43,781 bases of DNA from a virus (IMGVR_UViG_3300006923_000043:1-43781); one strand, 5' to 3'; shown: positions 23,485-29,889, counted from the first letter of the stretch. Numbers and translations: made by a program. The notes: generated by a model not told the origin, from the sequence alone.

Positions 23485-24607
23485 TCATCACCACCACTTC
23501 ACCAAACGGTGCATTAGTGCTATCCTTCTCTGTAGTTACCCACAGTGTAGGGAACGGTGGCTCATCACCAAAGTCATTACAGTACAAGTCAGTAAGGAAT
23601 ACACAGGCTACTGGTTCTATGTTATGCTCATCGATGTAATCAAACACAGGACTAAAGGCTGTACCTCCACCACCATGGGGTTCTATATGTAGTTCGTCAT
23701 CTCTTGTAAACTTCTCGTAGTGTGATACCCTATGGTCGAAGTATATAACATGGATAGCACTCGGGTTGCTGTCCTCTTTGATGGTCATTACCTCTGCTGC
23801 AAACTGTGATATCTCATCATCGCTAATAGAGCCAGAACAATCCACTGCTACTACAAGTTCGCCCATAGCCTCACCACTTGTACTTGGTAGGTACATACCT
23901 TGGGGTAAGAAGCGTCTGTTAGGTCTTGCCCAAGAGCGAGTGTCATCTTTACACTTCTCAACAAACCGTTGCAACACTTCACGCCAGTCCACCTTAGGTT
24001 GCAGTACAGTACCAACAAAGCGTTCCACTCCTGCACTCATCTTACCCATCATCTTGGCAGCCTGTGCTGCTTGGGCTACCTTAACTTTCCACTGTGCTGA
24101 TTGCTGTTCCTGTTCAGCAGGGCTACCTTCAGCATCAAGGCATTCATCAAGTGGGTTACCTACACCATTGCCACTACCGTCACCACCTTTGTCATCGCTC
24201 TCGGTAGGTAGTACCTTATATATACCATCTGTTGTACCACCACCCTGTTGCCATATATCGCTATTATATAGCCCACCTTTTGGCATCTTACCAATGCCTT
24301 CATCAACAAGTAGTTGGTTAATAATAAAGTCACCTGCTTGGTTCCACTTGCGTATGTCCCTCTCACCTCGTCTGAATGGGTGTTCTAGCATAGGGTGCAT
24401 ACACTCATGGGCAACAAGGAACTTTAATTCCTCATCACTTAACCCATCACAGAAGTCGGGGTTAAATCTTACCTCACTACCATTAGTTGCAGCAGTGGGT
24501 ACTTCATCTGTCACCTTAAAGGGCATGTTCAGTGCTATGTTCCCAACGAATGGGTGTTCCAGCACTAAAGATGTCTTTGCTTTACTCAGTCGTTTCTCTA
24601 TCTCCAT
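23477..24607 (-). CDS. VWA-like / HExxH metallopeptidase-like protein (DUF2201 type), 376 aa
   Basis: The N-terminal domain carries FLVAHECMHPMLEHPFRR around residues 60-77, a zinc-protease HExxH motif with a further His. The C-terminal domain is a von Willebrand factor A fold with an intact MIDAS motif VAVDCSGSIS near residue 255 and a later FLTDLYC segment. A Gly/Asp-rich linker joins them. Proteins of this type pair with MoxR-family AAA ATPases, and such an ATPase (26461-27453) and a DUF3150-like protein lie upstream in the same operon. ATG 24607 is preferred: AGGAG sits 7 bases before it, whereas the longer GTG start at 24625 would place that site inside the gene. Substrate and partner are unknown. 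Confidence 0.85.
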   Translation of the reverse strand: MEIEKRLSKAKTSLVLEHPFVGNIALNMPFKVTDEVPTAATNGSEVRFNPDFCDGLSDEELKFLVAHECMHPMLEHPFRRGERDIRKWNQAGDFIINQLLVDEGIGKMPKGGLYNSDIWQQGGGTTDGIYKVLPTESDDKGGDGSGNGVGNPLDECLDAEGSPAEQEQQSAQWKVKVAQAAQAAKMMGKMSAGVERFVGTVLQPKVDWREVLQRFVEKCKDDTRSWARPNRRFLPQGMYLPSTSGEAMGELVVAVDCSGSISDDEISQFAAEVMTIKEDSNPSAIHVIYFDHRVSHYEKFTRDDELHIEPHGGGGTAFSPVFDYIDEHNIEPVACVFLTDLYCNDFGDEPPFPTLWVTTEKDSTNAPFGEVVVMND

Positions 24608-24803
24608 TATGTTTCTCCTCTTCACGGATTGTTTTAATACAATGCTCTATGTTTATAAGCGATGCCAGTAATACTGACCTCGGCATATGTACAAGAAGCG
24701 TTTCAATGAGCATACCTGTCTGCATCTCATGCATGTTGTCATACCACACACTTAACGCAGTTGGAAACTCACTCTTTAACTTTATTAGTTCTTTGTCTGT
24801 CAT
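24582..24803 (-). CDS. small hypothetical protein, 73 aa
   Basis: Starts at ATG 24803 behind GAGGTAATCA and overlaps the start of the VWA gene by 26 bases. Predominantly helical and Leu/Glu-rich (MTDKELIKLKSEFPTALSVW, then SLINIEHCIKTIREEEK). No known domain. The strong ribosome site and tight overlaps on both sides support it as real. Confidence 0.65.
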   Translation of the reverse strand: MTDKELIKLKSEFPTALSVWYDNMHEMQTGMLIETLLVHMPRSVLLASLINIEHCIKTIREEEKHNGDRETTE

Positions 24804-24915
24804 TGATTACCTCATCATTGTAAGCCTTCCAATAGATTAGTATGTATGCCATCCATACTACTGAGCCTACCATTAATACCTCAAACAAATCAGCCGTTGT
24901 TATCCACTCTAACAT
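24769..24915 (-). CDS. small single-span membrane protein, 48 aa
   Basis: ATG 24915 lies 5 bases after GGAGGG, so the longer reading frame with upstream Met codons is rejected. Residues 9-28 (ADLFEVLMVGSVVWMAYILI) form one hydrophobic span, followed by a basic, polar tail of about 20 residues. It overlaps the next gene by 35 bases and the previous one by 26 bases. It is the second tiny membrane protein of the early operon; function unknown. Confidence 0.65.
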   Translation of the reverse strand: MLEWITTADLFEVLMVGSVVWMAYILIYWKAYNDEVINDRQRTNKVKE

Positions 24916-25081
24916 TATTACCCTCCACAAGTAGTTCATTACACATCTGTATCGCACTCTCTGATACAACCTTTACATTGTCGTCATTACTAACCCGACA
25001 TATCTGTTCAAGCAAAGACTTAATCCCTGCCACCTTACACTTACATTCATCGAATGTATGGTATCCAACTTTATCAGCCAT
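24890..25081 (-). CDS. small hypothetical protein, 63 aa
   Basis: ATG 25081 follows GAGGAGGAATATC and overlaps the previous gene's stop by 8 bases (ATGGCTGA). The segment FDECKCKVAGIKSLLEQICR has three cysteines within 16 residues, two of them as C-x-C; metal binding is possible but not shown. The remainder is helical and acidic. No family recognised. Confidence 0.65.
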   Translation of the reverse strand: MADKVGYHTFDECKCKVAGIKSLLEQICRVSNDDNVKVVSESAIQMCNELLVEGNNVRVDNNG

Positions 25082-25265
25082 GATATTCCTCCTCTTTAAA
25101 CGGTGCTGGTGTACCGTTGTTATTAACATATTCTTTACCTATGTGGTAGTCTCCCCCCATTCTCATCGATGCTTCTAATGCGTCTTGCTTGTTAAAGAAA
25201 CTGTGGAATGTTAATCCTGTTGCTGAATCAATAACGAAGTATCTAACTTGTGGTATATCACTCAC
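25074..25265 (-). CDS. small hypothetical protein, 63 aa
   Basis: Starts at GTG 25265 behind AGGAGG with 6-base spacing. The pattern VRYFVIDSATGLTFHSFFNK followed by DALEASMRMGGDYHIGKEYV looks like a compact alpha/beta fold. No known domain. The stop overlaps the next start by 8 bases, in line with the other coupled small genes here. Confidence 0.65.
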   Translation of the reverse strand: MSDIPQVRYFVIDSATGLTFHSFFNKQDALEASMRMGGDYHIGKEYVNNNGTPAPFKEEEYHG

Positions 25266-25266
25266 C

Positions 25267-25467
25267 CTATACCTCCTTATCTATTTCTTCAATAATCAAA
25301 TGCACAGCGTCATCCATCTCATCTTTATACTCTGTGTTTAGTAATGCAATAACGTCAAGCCATCTTTTCTGGCTATTAGCACTGTCCTTACGCCTTGTTG
25401 CCTCGAGATAATCCTCGTACTTCCAAGGTCTTGGTGTGTATGCTCTTATCCGTGGTGGTAATGCCAT
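25267..25467 (-). CDS. small hypothetical protein, 66 aa
   Basis: ATG 25467 is chosen because GAGGAG lies 6 bases upstream; an ATG one codon earlier is too close to that site, and a still longer frame reaching 25551 has no ribosome site and would begin inside the RNA structure at 25540-25611. The protein starts MALPPRIRAYTPRPWKYEDY and ends in an acidic helix. Function unknown. It stops one base before the next GTG start. Confidence 0.65.
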   Translation of the reverse strand: MALPPRIRAYTPRPWKYEDYLEATRRKDSANSQKRWLDVIALLNTEYKDEMDDAVHLIIEEIDKEV

Positions 25468-25539
25468 CATAATCTCCTCGATTAATTGTTTAATAAGTGG
25501 TTGCATGTACATACGATAGCAACCTGTACCGTGTTGATA

Positions 25540-25611
25540 ATGCTCTACCATGTATATAATGGGGTGAAGTAGAGCATAGGCAATGTACTTACCTCAATGG
25601 AGTCACCCCAT
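25540..25611 (-). other. possible H-type RNA pseudoknot at a gene boundary
   Basis: In the leftward message two perfect 9-bp stems interleave: AUGGGGUGA (25611-25603) pairs with UCACCCCAU (25567-25559), and AUGCUCUAC (25577-25569) pairs with GUAGAGCAU (25548-25540). The connecting loops are 25, 1 and 10 bases, a feasible H-type geometry. The first arm contains the stop codon of the DUF3150-like gene. The structure fills most of the 135-base gap before the next gene. Folding is predicted from complementarity only. Confidence 0.5.
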
Positions 25612-26448
25612 GAATGCACTCATTTTATTCATGATATCCTTAGCCTCTTGTGCTTTATCCTGTCGCACTACTGGGTTGTTCCTCAGTGCATCAGGGTGTA
25701 ACAGCAAAGAACCCTCAACTTGTTGTCGTAAGTTCTCAAGGTTAGGGTCATTAGCAAAGTTAAGGCGTGGCAGTAAAGCACACAACTCTCGTGTGTTCTC
25801 CACCATAGTATCTCTAAAGATAGCCTTTGGGTCTGCTAATTTATCACTCATATGTTTCACTCTATCATACAGTCTTTTCCATATGTCTGCCATAGCAATT
25901 TCACTCGCCTCTGCAACACGCCTCTCAACATCTTGCTGTATGCTATTGAGTTCAGCATCACCTATCTCAACCCTAAAATCATCACTCGGAACAGGGAATA
26001 CTGACATATCCATACGAAATTTCTCGTGTATACTGTCGTCACATGGGTAGTCTGCTTCGTTATACAGTCCATTAGGTAGTAGTCGTTTGGCGTCCTCCTT
26101 TAGTCTACTGTAATTGCTTATGAACTCACCAACAAGCGACTCCCATTCCGATTTCTCTTGCCTAAATTCAGTCATAAACTCCAAGTAGTTCGCACTAGGT
26201 AGCATCTGAGTCCCCTCAATACCCCACGGTAATGTGTTGGTGTAATACTTCTGCCTAATCGCAGTCGCCTTCTTATGCACCCTATCAAGGTAGTCGTTCA
26301 TAGGCAGTAGGCTCTTGTTGAACCGACCTGCCCCCATTGATGCACCATGTTGTGACAAGATGTCTTTAGTAACCTTACGGTCATACTTCCTCGCTGTCCA
26401 CTGACTGATGTTAAGTTGCACTAACAATGCTTTATCTGTTAACTTCAT
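25603..26448 (-). CDS. DUF3150-like protein linked to MoxR/VWA genes, 281 aa
   Basis: The N-terminal region matches my memory of the DUF3150 pattern: a beginning with LNISQWTARKYDRKVTKDIL, a grasp on GRFNKSLLP, then TLPWGIEGTQMLPSANYLEF, and later a NEADYP and FPVPSDDFRVEIGDAE segment. The second half is helical. Members of that family sit beside AAA ATPase and VWA genes in phages and plasmids, exactly as here (ATPase 13 bases upstream, VWA gene downstream). The role is unknown; it may be an adaptor or substrate of the AAA/VWA pair. The start follows GGAGGCAGATAAC. The stop codon is embedded in the predicted pseudoknot. Confidence 0.7.
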   Translation of the reverse strand: MKLTDKALLVQLNISQWTARKYDRKVTKDILSQHGASMGAGRFNKSLLPMNDYLDRVHKKATAIRQKYYTNTLPWGIEGTQMLPSANYLEFMTEFRQEKSEWESLVGEFISNYSRLKEDAKRLLPNGLYNEADYPCDDSIHEKFRMDMSVFPVPSDDFRVEIGDAELNSIQQDVERRVAEASEIAMADIWKRLYDRVKHMSDKLADPKAIFRDTMVENTRELCALLPRLNFANDPNLENLRQQVEGSLLLHPDALRNNPVVRQDKAQEAKDIMNKMSAFMG

Positions 26449-26460
26449 GTTATCTGCCTC

Positions 26461-27453
26461 CTAGAATAAGATGTCTTGATGCTTAACTGCCCAGTCTGTA
26501 AACGCCTTGGTCGACGCTAACTCTGGCTTCTTCCTCGCTGCATATGACACCGATAACACACTGAACTCTGGTGGCATACGCTCTGCATAAGTACACACCC
26601 TACCAAAGTTGTCCTCTGTTGCCCTCTCTGCTATCGCACCACTCAATGCATACAGTGTCGCTGGGTCTGTTGGCACATTAGCAGTAGATGGGTTAAGCAG
26701 GATAGCATCTGGGTTAGGTAGTTTACGGTATATCTGTACAAACCCCACAAACTCTGCCGCAGCACCCTCACCAACTGCCCCTTTAAAGCATTCATACTCT
26801 GCCTCTGGTGGCACTGTTCCAAGCACATCACTCACACCATCTACCCAACTTCTTGGCGTAGCATTCTGCTCTCTCTGTGGGTCGAAGTCATGCAGTAGGT
26901 TCGGTCTAAACCGTATGAATGCCACCACTTCAGCCTTCACCCCATGCTCTATTGCCCAAGCACTCCAGTCATCGAGGTGTGTATCAAGGTCAACGACTGT
27001 CTCCCTATTCCTAAGGTGTGATAAGACACGGTTAGCCCCTGCTCTATCCTTCTGCCTGTTACCTGTCGAGATAACCTGCCAACCATCTGGCAACTTATGT
27101 CCATGCAATGTTCTCGCTTGACAGATGTTAGCCAACACCTTCTGCAAGTCTGCACCTGCTTGGTTCCTATCGTCGAACAGTAGTATCCCTGCATCTGGTG
27201 CTTTCCCCTTCACTGGATACCACTCTGGTAAACGGTATGTAAGGCTGTCACTGTCCTCCTTGTCGGGGTACATTATCCCGAAGTCCTCCACCAACATAGT
27301 CGGCATATGCAACTCCCTGCACTCTACACCCAACTCATTAGCCACCTCATGGACTATCGTGGTCTTACCACCTCCTGGACTACCCTCTATACACAGCGTC
27401 CTCTGCTGTGGGAATAACGCCTTCACCGTTTCTTTCATCAATGTCGCTCTCAT
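26461..27453 (-). CDS. MoxR-type AAA+ ATPase, 330 aa
   Basis: ATP-driven remodelling protein. Walker A is GSPGGGKT at residues 24-31; Walker B reads GILLFDD at 89-95, with Asp95 in place of the usual catalytic Glu; sensor 1 is STGNRQ near 130; an arginine-rich RVLSHLRNRET follows near 142-152. The length matches single-domain MoxR proteins, which usually work with VWA partners to insert metals or mature complexes; the VWA/HExxH protein at 23477-24607 is the obvious candidate. The Glu-to-Asp change may slow hydrolysis but does not by itself show inactivity. The start follows AAGGAGATGTAAG and overlaps the preceding stop by ATGA. Confidence 0.9.
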   Translation of the reverse strand: MRATLMKETVKALFPQQRTLCIEGSPGGGKTTIVHEVANELGVECRELHMPTMLVEDFGIMYPDKEDSDSLTYRLPEWYPVKGKAPDAGILLFDDRNQAGADLQKVLANICQARTLHGHKLPDGWQVISTGNRQKDRAGANRVLSHLRNRETVVDLDTHLDDWSAWAIEHGVKAEVVAFIRFRPNLLHDFDPQREQNATPRSWVDGVSDVLGTVPPEAEYECFKGAVGEGAAAEFVGFVQIYRKLPNPDAILLNPSTANVPTDPATLYALSGAIAERATEDNFGRVCTYAERMPPEFSVLSVSYAARKKPELASTKAFTDWAVKHQDILF

Positions 27454-27647
27454 CTTACATCTCCTTTAACATAGTTATATTTCTTATGGTCAATGCCAAA
27501 TGACACCACCATACCTTCATCACGGTGCAGTTTCGCCAACCGTTTGTCACTGTAATACACAGGTTTACCCTCTACATCACACACCATCTGCCCACCTTTC
27601 CCCCACCGAAGGCAGAACAGTCTTAACCTCTGTCTAATATGTGTCAT
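27450..27647 (-). CDS. small basic hypothetical protein, 65 aa
   Basis: ATG 27647 is favoured: AGGAGG lies 9 bases upstream and the ATG overlaps the previous stop as ATGA; a longer TTG-initiated frame would contain the ribosome site. The N-terminus is very basic (THIRQRLRLFCLRWGKGGQM) and is followed by DVEGKPVYYSDKRLAKLHRD. Nucleic-acid binding is possible. It overlaps the AAA ATPase start by 4 bases. Confidence 0.65.
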   Translation of the reverse strand: MTHIRQRLRLFCLRWGKGGQMVCDVEGKPVYYSDKRLAKLHRDEGMVVSFGIDHKKYNYVKGDVR

Positions 27648-28063
27648 CTCCACTGCCCTCCTACCCAAGACTCAGCCCTTGTCAGTTTGGTTTTGTTACC
27701 TGCAACCCTCTGCTTAGTCATCTCTACCACCCCCATCTTGGTAAGGTTAACCATAAACTCATGGCTCTTGATGTGGGTTGAACTGTTAGGTTTAAGTTGT
27801 GCATAGTGCCTCTTAGATGAAGGTGAATCATACTTATCCCCATTCTCAAACCACTCGTTTAATAGGCTACTGTAGATATACATCGGATGATGCTCACCAT
27901 AACTATACACAACATAGATGTCATCACTAGGTTGCCATAGGTCACTATGCCTCCATCTACCGAAGGTGTTAGAACCATCGAATGACTCTTTCTTGGTGGT
28001 ATGCTGTGATGCATTTCTGTTAGATGTTCTGTGTATAGGATACCCCTTAATGTCAGTTTTCAT
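27644..28063 (-). CDS. hypothetical protein, 139 aa
   Basis: ATG 28063 (7 bases after GGGGAGG) is preferred over the ATG two codons upstream. It shares one base with the previous stop (TGATG). The protein is polar, His/Ser/Tyr-rich in its first 70 residues (GRWRHSDLWQPSDDIYVVYS) and basic at its end. The C-terminal portion (SHEFMVNLTKMGVVEMTKQR) may be a small winged-helix-like segment. Not recognised. Confidence 0.65.
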   Translation of the reverse strand: MKTDIKGYPIHRTSNRNASQHTTKKESFDGSNTFGRWRHSDLWQPSDDIYVVYSYGEHHPMYIYSSLLNEWFENGDKYDSPSSKRHYAQLKPNSSTHIKSHEFMVNLTKMGVVEMTKQRVAGNKTKLTRAESWVGGQWR

Positions 28064-28461
28064 CAGCATGCCTCCCCTATTATCATCTGCTTAAGCCTAT
28101 GATTAGGAATAGATAACTTGACGGTAATGCTCTTAGCTCCCACCTCATCAAGGTATGCTAGATACTTCGTAGCATCCACCTCAATAGGACAGATTTGATT
28201 AAAGAATGTGTAAAAGTGTCGGAGTAATACTTGCTTGTCAGTAACCTCCATCTCACCCATCGAGTTATACTCAAGCCAGTCATAGTTAGTATCATGCTGA
28301 GCACCGTATACCATAGCATCACTATGAGTATAAGCCTTGGCAATGTGAGTATGGTTAGGTCTAGTTGATGTTGATACATCAAGGTAGAGTGTGTTGAATG
28401 GTGCAACTGTTTGTTGTTGTTGTTGTTTATGTTGTTGTTGTTGTTGGTTTGATAAGTTCAT
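28063..28461 (-). CDS. hypothetical protein with N-terminal polyglutamine tract, 132 aa
   Basis: Starts at ATG 28461 behind AAGGGAGCATAATT. Residues 6-17 are five Gln, His-Lys, then five Gln, encoded by CAA repeats; a Thr/His-rich segment follows and then a more ordinary domain of about 90 residues (TDKQVLLRHFYTFFNQICPI, KSITVKLSIPNHRLKQMIIG). First gene of the main leftward replication operon after the terminator at 28502-28529. Function unknown. Confidence 0.7.
   Translation of the reverse strand: MNLSNQQQQQHKQQQQQTVAPFNTLYLDVSTSTRPNHTHIAKAYTHSDAMVYGAQHDTNYDWLEYNSMGEMEVTDKQVLLRHFYTFFNQICPIEVDATKYLAYLDEVGAKSITVKLSIPNHRLKQMIIGEAC
28411..28446 (-). repeat. CAA triplet repeat coding polyGln
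   Basis: Twelve codons: five CAA, then CAT AAA, then five CAA. Pure triplet runs like this can change length by replication slippage without breaking the frame. Confidence 0.9.
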
Positions 28462-28476
28462 AATTATGCTCCCTTA

Positions 28477-28494
28477 TAAGATGTTTAAGATGTT
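28477..28494 (-). promoter_or_regulatory. tandem 9-base repeat before the replication operon
   Basis: On the minus strand AACATCTTA occurs twice head to tail, directly after terminator T1 and upstream of the 132-residue gene's ribosome site. A weak promoter-like pair (TTGCGT and TATAAG, 19 bases apart) overlaps it. It may be an operator-promoter restarting transcription; low certainty. Confidence 0.35.
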
Positions 28495-28501
28495 AGAACG
28501 C

Positions 28502-28529
28502 AAAAAAGCCCCACTTTACAGCGAGGCTT
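28502..28529 (-). terminator. hairpin terminator T1 after the 99-aa gene
   Basis: Minus strand AGCCTCGCT-(loop)-AGTGGGGCT followed by TTTTTT; the stem closes with G-U pairs. It lies 17 bases after the stop of the gene at 28546-28845 and would limit flow from the upstream promoter into the replication operon. Confidence 0.75.
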
Positions 28530-28545
28530 AATGTTGTTGCTGGAA

Positions 28546-28845
28546 TTAACCAAGTACAGTCACAGTAGGACGAGATGAAGTAGCACCATCTTCCTTAGTT
28601 GGTAACATTGCAACATATGGTGAGTTACCACGACCACTTAGTAAGACTGGTGATAAGTCCTTCGCTTTAGTATCCGGAGTAAAGAAACTTAACTCAGCAT
28701 TATGTTGTTTAGCATAACCAACCATTGCTTTATGTAAGTCTGTTACATTCTCTTGGTTAAACTTACCAGATGCATTTGGTCTTACAGTGATTTTATTCTT
28801 AGTGTTTAAGATTACTTCTACGTTACCGCTATATATTCTAGCCAT
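28546..28845 (-). CDS. small protein A of a paralogous pair, 99 aa
   Basis: Starts behind AAGGAGAATATATC. The protein begins MARIYSGNVEVILNTKNKIT and has a C-terminal PYVAMLPTKEDGATSS. The product of 30074-30367 has the same plan (MSRIYEGMVSIVKNTKGEVA; RLTILPKQEKGASKSK) at nearly the same length, so the two are paralogues. Each lies downstream of its own copy of the same promoter and is closed by its own hairpin terminator. No known domain; the highly expressed, stand-alone setting suggests an early host-directed or DNA-binding protein. Confidence 0.8.
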   Translation of the reverse strand: MARIYSGNVEVILNTKNKITVRPNASGKFNQENVTDLHKAMVGYAKQHNAELSFFTPDTKAKDLSPVLLSGRGNSPYVAMLPTKEDGATSSRPTVTVLG

Positions 28846-28896
28846 GATATATTCTCCTTAAATGATGGGTATCAACCCTTATATTGTTTTTATTAA

Positions 28897-28927
28897 AGTG
28901 ATTAATAACACCATGTTACTAACCACT
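28897..28927 (-). other. leader hairpin in the early transcript
   Basis: In the transcript starting at P1, AGUGGUUAGUAACA pairs with UGUUAUUAAUCACU around a UGG loop: 14 consecutive pairs, two of them G-U. The G-U pairs exist only in the leftward RNA, so the structure is strand-specific. It sits about 50 bases before the ribosome site of the 99-residue gene. Confidence 0.6.
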
Positions 28928-28990
28928 GAAGTCTTTTTAATGAAGGTTAAGGAATTTAAAATAAAATCCCCAGCCCTCGACCTCGACAAA

Positions 28991-29019
28991 AGTCTGCCAC
29001 GCCGTCGCCGATTTGTCAA
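28991..29019 (-). promoter_or_regulatory. early promoter P1, leftward
   Basis: Minus strand TTGACA (29019-29014), 17 bases, then CAGACT (28996-28991), with TGG directly before the -10 box as an extended -10. The same -35, spacer length and TGGCAGAYT end occur in P2 and P3, while the spacer sequence here differs. It drives the 99-residue gene and possibly the replication operon by readthrough. Confidence 0.7.
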
Positions 29020-29050
29020 GTTTTGACCAGTACACAGAGAAAGTGGTCGG

Positions 29051-29758
29051 TGTAAAGTGTAAAGTTTAAAGGGCAATAGTAAGTAAAGTTATACCCAGTG
29101 TCTAATATAATGTGTAAAGTTATAGTAGTAATCGCGCGCGCGTAATTTAAATAGAGTGGCAAAAATCTAAAATAGATTGTAAAGTTACGTGGAATAATCC
29201 ATAAATAATCTACTTTGTGTGTAAAGTTATGGAAATAATCTATGTAAAGTTATGGAATGTATTAAAAAAATGTATCGCTGGAGGGTGCAGTACCATAGGG
29301 TTTGTGAAAAATAATCTATAAAATCTACTTTTTTTTCGGTAATGTGACGCTAAAAATATTATGTTATTGTCATTATGATACAAGTTACAAATTTTCGGGG
29401 CTTAACTAATAAATTGTTAGATTATATAGATTATTATATATGGACTTTTCAGATTGGTATTATGGATTTATGCTCTACAACCCGCATGGTATAAGGGTTT
29501 TCATTTGAAACTTTACACTTGTAAGGTGTAAAGTTCAGCCAATAATCTACCTAAAAATACTGCCAATATTAAGATTATCTTATATAGATTATTTGCAAAA
29601 CTTTACACGTTTTTTGTAGTAATATCAATGACTTACGAAATAATCTATTTTTTTTCTGTCGAAACTTTACTAGTAAAGTTAGGGGTATAGGTGTAAAGTT
29701 AGGGAAATGTAAAGTTAGATTGTAAAGTTAGCGTGGTCTAACCTCTTTAACTTTACAC
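29051..29758. repeat. iteron-like repeat field, candidate replication origin
   Basis: AT-rich, no credible gene. About 16 copies of GTAAAGTT(A/G) or close variants lie on both strands, for example at 29221-29229, 29244-29252, 29673-29681, 29693-29701, 29709-29717 and 29722-29730. Seven exact AATAATCTA copies are interspersed (29204, 29234, 29310, 29541 and 29639 forward; 29427 and 29585 reverse). Three sites join both motifs as GTAAAGTT-N5-AATAATCTA: 29221-29242, 29528-29549 and, reversed, 29585-29606. An 18-bp perfect palindrome of the first motif lies at 29663-29680 and a 10-bp inverted pair at 29509-29518/29526-29535. Such arrays are typical of replication origins or cooperative operator regions; which one applies here is inference. 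Confidence 0.7.
29133..29142. other. alternating CG tract
   Basis: Five consecutive CG steps inside an otherwise AT-rich stretch within the repeat field. It is self-complementary and of the type that can adopt left-handed DNA under supercoiling; function unknown. Confidence 0.5.
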
Positions 29759-29782
29759 TTTGTACTGAAGATGGTACTGTGG

Positions 29783-29824
29783 TATAACCCCCCGACGTAT
29801 GGCCGGGTTTGTTTAGAAATAAAA
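29783..29824. repeat. cassette boundary element E1
   Basis: Contains AACCCCCCGACGT followed about 20 bases later by TTTAGAAATAAA. Related elements lie at 30549-30590 and 30987-31017. E1 lies just to the right of the repeat field. Confidence 0.55.
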
Positions 29825-29863
29825 ACGTAGTTAACATAGGTTAACTTACTTTAGAGCAGACGT

Positions 29864-29889
29864 AAAAAAGCCCTGCTTTCGCAAGGCTC
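29864..29889 (-). terminator. hairpin terminator T2
   Basis: Minus strand AGCCTTGC-GAAA-GCAGGGCT with a GNRA tetraloop, followed by TTTTTT, 7 bases after the 42-residue gene's stop. Nearly the same hairpin recurs as T3. Confidence 0.85.

Noticed and set aside
23766-24671. 301-residue plus-strand frame opposite the VWA gene
   Set aside because: Antisense to a gene with clear HExxH and MIDAS motifs, without a ribosome site.
25551-25560. Rightward TATAAT-containing promoter inside the pseudoknot region
   Set aside because: TATAAT is exact at 25555-25560 but the best -35 candidates have poor spacing or sequence, and a start here would only make antisense RNA.
25603-25611. Stop-codon readthrough driven by the pseudoknot
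   Set aside because: The stop codon lies inside the first stem rather than several bases upstream of it, and another in-frame stop follows within three codons.
28879-29076. 65-residue minus-strand frame over promoter P1
   Set aside because: It starts with TTG, has no ribosome site, and overlaps a strong promoter and leader; composition is not protein-like.
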